From contig JAGCSE010000082.1 in NCBI GenBank assembly GCA_017964325.1, positions 1 through 21,391 of the forward strand: 21,391 nt of DNA, read 5' to 3'. Shown piece after piece: positions 16,134 to 21,391 of the stretch (its first letter is position 1; the number at the start of each line of letters is the position of its first letter). A program made the translations under genes and the position numbers. Under the pieces are notes generated by a model. It saw only the letters and a list, made by a program, of their open reading frames with translations, made no database searches and was not told where the DNA came from. The stretch comes from Victivallales bacterium (GTDB lineage: Bacteria > Verrucomicrobiota > Lentisphaeria > Oligosphaerales > Oligosphaeraceae).

Positions 16134-16799
16134 TTATTTCTTCTTGTTCCACAGAATATCCGTTTCCATACCTTCCCAATGCTTGATGCTACCGGCATGG
16201 CCATCCATATAGCACAGGTTGGCCAAATCGTTGTGGCGACGCGCAATCTTACAGTCGGTATGGTTGATGTCGAAGAACGACGCCGTATTCCAAAGTTCCA
16301 TCTGGATGGAATCGATGGCCTGGCAGGTTTCAGACGGATATTGGAACTCGGTCAACATGGACATATAGTAGGCGTTCGTCCTGTTCGCATAGCCGGCGAG
16401 GCGGTCGGGACGAGTGAAATTCCACTTAATCGGTTTCATGATAATCGGGCAGATGCTCGTGTCGCCAGAATCAGGACGGCGCCAATCGGAGGTGTTCGGC
16501 GTCGTGCCAGGGCACAGGAAGCTCTTGGGCTCGCCAGTATAGTTGTAGAATGCATCTTCCCACCACCACAGGTTGGCGGAATCCGCACCGTAGAAATGAT
16601 CCCAGCAGTTATAATCCTTATAGTCGTTCATGTACATGACGCCAGCCAAACCAACCTGCTTCAGATTGCTTGTGCAGGAAATGGCGCGGGCTTTGTCACG
16701 TGCTTTTGCCAAGGCGGGCAGCAGCATGGCGGCCAGAATCGCGATAATTGCGATGACGACCAATAGTTCAATCAGCGTGAATCTCAGGATTTTTTTCAT
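16134..16799 (-). CDS. Prepilin-type N-terminal cleavage/methylation domain protein (pseudopilin-like)
   Basis: The 221-residue protein starts [19 protein letters not shown] and continues as one hydrophobic helix to [28 protein letters not shown]. This is the type IV pilin/type II secretion pseudopilin N-terminus, with the conserved Glu at mature position 5. The residue before the FTLIE cleavage site is Arg, not the usual Gly. The globular part is rich in Trp/Tyr/Asp, and the end has the H-x(n)-DGH motif ([17 protein letters not shown]) of the large DUF1559-like family abundant in Planctomycetes and Lentisphaerota. Such proteins occur in many copies per genome, often beside sugar-degradation genes, and their role is unclear; one idea is secreted or surface fibres. 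AAGGA stands 7 nt before the ATG, and a good promoter lies upstream. Confidence 0.92.
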   Translation of the reverse strand: MKKILRFTLIELLVVIAIIAILAAMLLPALAKARDKARAISCTSNLKQVGLAGVMYMNDYKDYNCWDHFYGADSANLWWWEDAFYNYTGEPKSFLCPGTTPNTSDWRRPDSGDTSICPIIMKPIKWNFTRPDRLAGYANRTNAYYMSMLTEFQYPSETCQAIDSIQMELWNTASFFDINHTDCKIARRHNDLANLCYMDGHAGSIKHWEGMETDILWNKKK

Positions 16800-17257
16800 C
16801 TGTCGTTCCTTGTTTTGTTGGGTGGGTTAACAACACATTTATAAAAATGAATCAGTTGTTTTCAATAAATTAATGATATTTTTAGATTTGTCAAAAGCCT
16901 TTGCATATTTTTTTCAATCTAAATAAAAAAAAAACAATCCAAACACATTTTCTTTTCGATGAATCGATGAACATAAGCCCCCTCATGTTCACAGCAAACC
17001 CAAAAAGCCGCTGCACATGAGAAAACCAGCATTCAAAGATACAACTAATTATTTATTATATAGTTACAACTTCATTATCTGTCATCGGGAAATGATGGAT
17101 TCTTTATGATTCCTGATGATTTATATGATAATGAATGACTCTCTATGATTCGTATTACTAGATACTTGCAATTTTTCCTTTTCTGTTTATCTTGTCTCTG
17201 TCATTCCAGCGCGAGTGTCGCCGGAAATATTCTCAAAACAATGAAAAGGAGACAGGC
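16800..17257. other. AT-rich divergent spacer
   Basis: No gene is supported in this 458-bp stretch. It holds the pseudopilin promoter, A- and T-runs (16905-16936), and an inverted repeat CTCATGT (16982-16988)/ACATGAG (17015-17021) with an inner CAGC/GCTG pair. It also has an 8-bp direct repeat TATGATTC (17105-17112 and 17144-17151) in a stretch rich in ATGAT words just upstream of the HTH gene, which might be operator sequence. A TATGAT at 17124-17129 could be a -10 box but has no good -35 partner. Confidence 0.5.
16838..16865 (-). promoter_or_regulatory. Sigma70-type promoter of the pseudopilin gene
   Basis: On the minus strand TTGAAA (16865-16860) and TATAAA (16843-16838) are each 5 of 6 to consensus with a 16-bp spacer. 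The leader to ATG 16799 would be about 32 nt and includes AAGGAA. Confidence 0.6.
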
Positions 17258-17746
17258 ATGCCCCGTAAACGCACGACTTACATTAAACGAATCCATTTCG
17301 ACGGCAAGTTCACAGACCAGATCAGAAAGCTCATCCGTGATAAACGTCTTGAACTTGGACTCCCCTATCATACGATATCACAATATTTTACCATCAATTG
17401 GTCAACTTTCAGAAAATGGGAGAACGGTGAGACAGGGCGATGCGAACTGCGCCACCGCCCGTTGATTGAGTCTTTCATCAACGGCGATCTCGATGAAGAC
17501 CTCAAGGCCATTTTCGTCTCTAGCAACATGAAATATCCCCAAGGCACTCCCATTCAAGTATTTCAAGCCATGGAACGCATCGCCAACACCTATACGCTTT
17601 GCTCCCATAATCCAGAAATCGGCGACGATTTGCTCAACAAAATCGAAATGGCGGCCATCGACACGTTGAAAAGCCTCGTCTCAACTCCAAGAGACGATTT
17701 GTCCATGCCATATCAACGCACAAAGGGAAAACGATGGAAAAAATAG
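17258..17746 (+). CDS. Small HTH (Cro/CI-type) regulator
   Basis: The 162-residue protein has one probable helix-turn-helix at residues 20-65: FTDQIRKLIRDKRLELGLPYHTISQYFTINWSTFRKWENGET, where TISQYFTINWSTFRKWENG matches the helix-turn-recognition-helix pattern of Xre/Cro proteins. The rest is helical with no recognised ligand or cleavage domain. The N-terminus (MPRKRTTY) and C-terminus (KGKRWKK) are basic. ATG 17258 is taken because AAAAGGAGA (17244-17252) is 5 nt upstream; the frame is open upstream to 17192 but that part lacks its own ribosome site and would place the Shine-Dalgarno inside the gene. It converges on the GH43/GH130-like gene with only 3 bp between stop codons, so it is a candidate regulator of the neighbouring glycosidase genes. 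Confidence 0.82.
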   Translation: MPRKRTTYIKRIHFDGKFTDQIRKLIRDKRLELGLPYHTISQYFTINWSTFRKWENGETGRCELRHRPLIESFINGDLDEDLKAIFVSSNMKYPQGTPIQVFQAMERIANTYTLCSHNPEIGDDLLNKIEMAAIDTLKSLVSTPRDDLSMPYQRTKGKRWKK

Positions 17747-17749
17747 AAC

Positions 17750-18649
17750 TTATTCCAATTCAAGCCCTTGATGTATGACTAAGCCGATGTATTCATTGTT
17801 TTTCAAGCGCCCGTTGTACCATAGAAGCCAACGCTTGTTCTCATCATCGCGATAGACTGACGGTTTGTAGCAGGCGTCGCCGTCCCATTTTCCCATGCCA
17901 GGCGAAACGATGGGATTCGACGCCAGCCGTCGCCAGCCGACAATGCCGTCATCTGAAACAGCGACGCAGATACGCGCCGTGTCGATGTCTTCATAGCCGA
18001 TGTAGAACATGGCGAATCGTCCATCAGAAAGTCGTTTCATTTCGCAGCCGCCAATACGGTCTTTGTCATAGAATTCACGGCCTTGCACAAAAATCGGATT
18101 CAAGGGAGATTTCCGCCATGTCATTCCATCCGTGCTTTCAGCGTAACCGATTGCATTCGGTTCGTATGTCTCACCAGCAGCATACCACATACGGAAGATG
18201 TTGCGAGATTCATCGAAAAGCACGTATGGATTCATCACGGATTTGTTCTCCCACGGATATTCTGGAATCATGACTGGCATACGGCTCTGGCGTTCAAAAT
18301 GATAACCATCCTTGCTCGTCGCATAGCCAATCTTGCTGTAGCCTCGTGCCTGCCCTGTGTACCACAGATGATAGACATCGCCGACCTTAACAACACAGTT
18401 ACGATTCACGATGTCCTCCCAACCACTACCTCCATCAAGCGGCAGAACGATTTGCGGTTCGCTCCAATGGATGCCGTCCTCACTGCGGCAGACCGCCAGC
18501 GCCCCCTTCGGACGCCATGAGAAATACATCCTGAACTCGCCGTCTATCTTCAGGACATTGACATCGAAGCACGTGCCAATCTCAGCACTTCCCAACACAG
18601 GATTGCCTTCGTATTTCTTCCATCCGCCATTTGTTTCTGCTGTTTGCAT
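17750..18649 (-). CDS. Five-bladed beta-propeller glycosidase-like protein (GH43/GH130/GH32 fold)
   Basis: The 299-residue protein is built of repeated blades, each carrying an R/Y-x-W/F-Y-x-G type strand: FRMYFSWRPKGALAVCRSEDGIHW, YHLWYTGQARGYSKIGYATSKDGYHF, FRMWYAAGETYEPNAIGYAESTDGMTW, FAMFYIGYEDIDTARICVAVSDDGI and WLLWYNGRLKNNEYIGLVIHQG. It opens WKKYEGNPVLG, typical of GH43/GH130-like propellers. These enzymes cleave or phosphorolyse furanoside, xylose or mannose linkages; which applies here cannot be said, and catalytic residues were not assigned with certainty. There is no signal peptide. ATG 18649 has no Shine-Dalgarno; the upstream sequence is a TGGTTAG (complement CTAACCA) array, 40 bp after the sialidase-like gene, so translation may depend on coupling or a structure-free leader. 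Confidence 0.82.
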   Translation of the reverse strand: MQTAETNGGWKKYEGNPVLGSAEIGTCFDVNVLKIDGEFRMYFSWRPKGALAVCRSEDGIHWSEPQIVLPLDGGSGWEDIVNRNCVVKVGDVYHLWYTGQARGYSKIGYATSKDGYHFERQSRMPVMIPEYPWENKSVMNPYVLFDESRNIFRMWYAAGETYEPNAIGYAESTDGMTWRKSPLNPIFVQGREFYDKDRIGGCEMKRLSDGRFAMFYIGYEDIDTARICVAVSDDGIVGWRRLASNPIVSPGMGKWDGDACYKPSVYRDDENKRWLLWYNGRLKNNEYIGLVIHQGLELE

Positions 18650-18654
18650 ATTCG

Positions 18655-18682
18655 CTAACCACTAACCACTAACCACTAACCA
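18655..18682. repeat. (CTAACCA)4 heptameric tandem array
   Basis: Four perfect 7-bp copies start at 18655, 18662, 18669 and 18676, followed by a degenerate unit (CTGACAA, 18683-18689) that reaches the stop codon of the sialidase-like gene. It fills nearly all of the 40-bp gap between two minus-strand glycosidase genes. Confidence 0.92.
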
Positions 18683-18689
18683 CTGACAA

Positions 18690-19826
18690 TCACAACCATT
18701 TCCGCCATTTTTCAAACCGATGGAACGTCAGGCGGTTTGCGTCATGGAACGTATGTGCGCCGCGATAAGACGTGCGTGACAAGAGGATGATGTCATCGTC
18801 GCCGTCAAACTGCCAAGCAGGATACTGGAATCCCGTCAGCTTGCATGAATATTGAGGCGGCAGCCCAGACTCGTCTTTCAACACATCCTTGACACGACGC
18901 CAGTTGCGCAAGTCTTCCGACACTGCCATGCACAACAGATTGCGGCACGTCGGATACTTGTCGCCCTCCGTCACATAGTTGGAGAACGTCACATACAGGC
19001 CCGTCTTCAGATCGCGCCGCACCGTGAAACGGGACGCGCCACCGATAAAGTCGATGATGCCATCTTTATAATCAAATGTAAGTTCCTTGCAATCATCACT
19101 TAATTTCAATATTCCTGCCTTGTTCGGCTTCTTCAAGTGCATACGGATCAGTTCGCAGATCGAGCCGTCCGGAGCAGGAACAGGCGTGCCTTCCAGCCAA
19201 CCGTTGCCTTCCTCCGCGATGTCCGGATTGTTGTATTGACGATAGTCGAACTGTACTTTGTTCGTCATCGTCCAGTTCGACGCATCCAGCAGGTCATCGT
19301 GGATATCTGCGGAGATGATGCCCGCCGCGAATTTGTCCGCCCGCCATTCGGGGCCGCCCGGCTCGATGACATGACATTCAAACGCCTTATAAATACGGCT
19401 GTTATGAACAAGCTCCGTCGCAGATGTTTCGATGCGGTAGTGGTGCGGTTCGCCTATGGGCGTGCCTTTCATCAAAATGCCGCTCTTTTCGTCCTTCGGA
19501 ATCGACCAAGTGAAGCCGCCATCCGTGCTGCGACGGATGACCATGTCGCCATAATCCCTTGTAACACCAATATGATACAGCGCGTCCGGCAGGGAGATCA
19601 TCGTCCCCCAGTAGGCGTTGATGATATGCGTCACGTTCATCCATGTCTGCCCATTATCCTCCGAACGATAGATGCTCGTAAGGCCGTTTTCGCCTTCCAA
19701 CGTCCGCAACGCGCCGAAATAGTCATGGCTGGCGACCAACGCGCCGTCCGGCAAACGGACGATGCTCGGGCTTCCGATGTAGCTTTTCGATTGTTCAGGC
19801 TGGTATTTGACTTCCACGTAATGCAT
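18690..19826 (-). CDS. Sialidase-family beta-propeller protein
   Basis: The 378-residue protein has two good Asp-boxes, SEDNGQTW (55-62) and STDGGFTW (100-107), and an early VRLPDG in the position of the sialidase RIP arginine motif (R24). These mark the six-bladed BNR sialidase fold, whose enzymes remove terminal sialic acid or act on related sugars. The arginine triad and nucleophilic Tyr/Glu pair could not be assigned with confidence, so a different glycan substrate is possible. No signal peptide is seen, suggesting a cytoplasmic location and action on imported oligosaccharides. AAGGAA lies about 9 nt before ATG 19826. It is the first gene of a likely two-gene minus-strand unit with the downstream propeller gene and is divergent from the beta-galactosidase. 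Confidence 0.85.
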   Translation of the reverse strand: MHYVEVKYQPEQSKSYIGSPSIVRLPDGALVASHDYFGALRTLEGENGLTSIYRSEDNGQTWMNVTHIINAYWGTMISLPDALYHIGVTRDYGDMVIRRSTDGGFTWSIPKDEKSGILMKGTPIGEPHHYRIETSATELVHNSRIYKAFECHVIEPGGPEWRADKFAAGIISADIHDDLLDASNWTMTNKVQFDYRQYNNPDIAEEGNGWLEGTPVPAPDGSICELIRMHLKKPNKAGILKLSDDCKELTFDYKDGIIDFIGGASRFTVRRDLKTGLYVTFSNYVTEGDKYPTCRNLLCMAVSEDLRNWRRVKDVLKDESGLPPQYSCKLTGFQYPAWQFDGDDDIILLSRTSYRGAHTFHDANRLTFHRFEKWRKWL

Positions 19827-19908
19827 AGCTTTGTTTTCCTTGTCGTTTTCAATGAAAATATAACTTAAAAATACTCCGCGTTTTTTGATTTTCCTGCCAA
19901 ACGATTAA

Positions 19909-21391
<1,483 letters not shown>

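Noticed and set aside
17145..17465. Open frame with a signal-peptide-like start (MIRITRYLQFFLFCLSCLC)
   Set aside because: It runs into the HTH gene in another frame, has no ribosome site, and its later part has no recognisable domain.
18655..18689. CTAACCA array considered as telomere-like sequence
   Set aside because: It is internal, only four perfect units, and flanked by bacterial genes on both sides.

Overview
This window most likely comes from a heterotrophic bacterium of the PVC superphylum, best guess Lentisphaerota (Victivallales-like). That is an inference from gene content: a pseudopilin-type protein starting [17 protein letters not shown] and ending in an H-x(n)-DGH motif (a type greatly expanded in that phylum), a very large alpha-2-macroglobulin with a Trp-rich loop, cytoplasmic-looking glycosidases, and strong AAGGAG ribosome sites at some genes but none at others. 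No rRNA, tRNA, CRISPR array, integrase or transposase was seen.

Left part (1-6402). A minus-strand alpha-2-macroglobulin-like gene fills 1-4152 and runs off the left edge. It diverges from manC (mannose-1-phosphate guanylyltransferase, 4401-5498) across a spacer with four copies of a 9-bp word and a plausible manC promoter. A metallo-beta-lactamase-fold hydrolase (5641-6402) follows, separated from manC by a 33-bp tandem repeat ending in a perfect 10-bp hairpin.

Middle part (6403-14852). A protein resembling xylose isomerase, but apparently lacking most of its metal ligands and carrying a disordered tail of about 260 residues, is followed by rsmI. Arrays with 7-bp period flank rsmI on both sides; they supply its upstream sequence and contain its stop codon. 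Next come a minus-strand PurN-like formyltransferase, then on the plus strand a small exported protein, an ABC-2 permease without its ATPase, and metG. A kinase of the KDG-kinase/PfkB type (14904-15983) follows and ends at two good intrinsic terminators, the second bidirectional.

Right part (16074-21391). This is an accessory glycan-processing segment: a pseudopilin-like protein (minus) with a good promoter, a small HTH regulator (plus), two minus-strand beta-propeller glycosidases (sialidase-like, then GH43/GH130-like) probably co-transcribed and separated by a (CTAACCA)n array, and a divergent LacZ-type beta-galactosidase cut by the right edge. The propellers, beta-galactosidase and KDG-type kinase suggest breakdown of host or plant glycans, with the HTH protein as a candidate local regulator.

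The most unusual signals are the catalytically degenerate XylA-like protein with its long tail, and the heptameric repeat arrays of several different sequences that sit exactly at gene borders.
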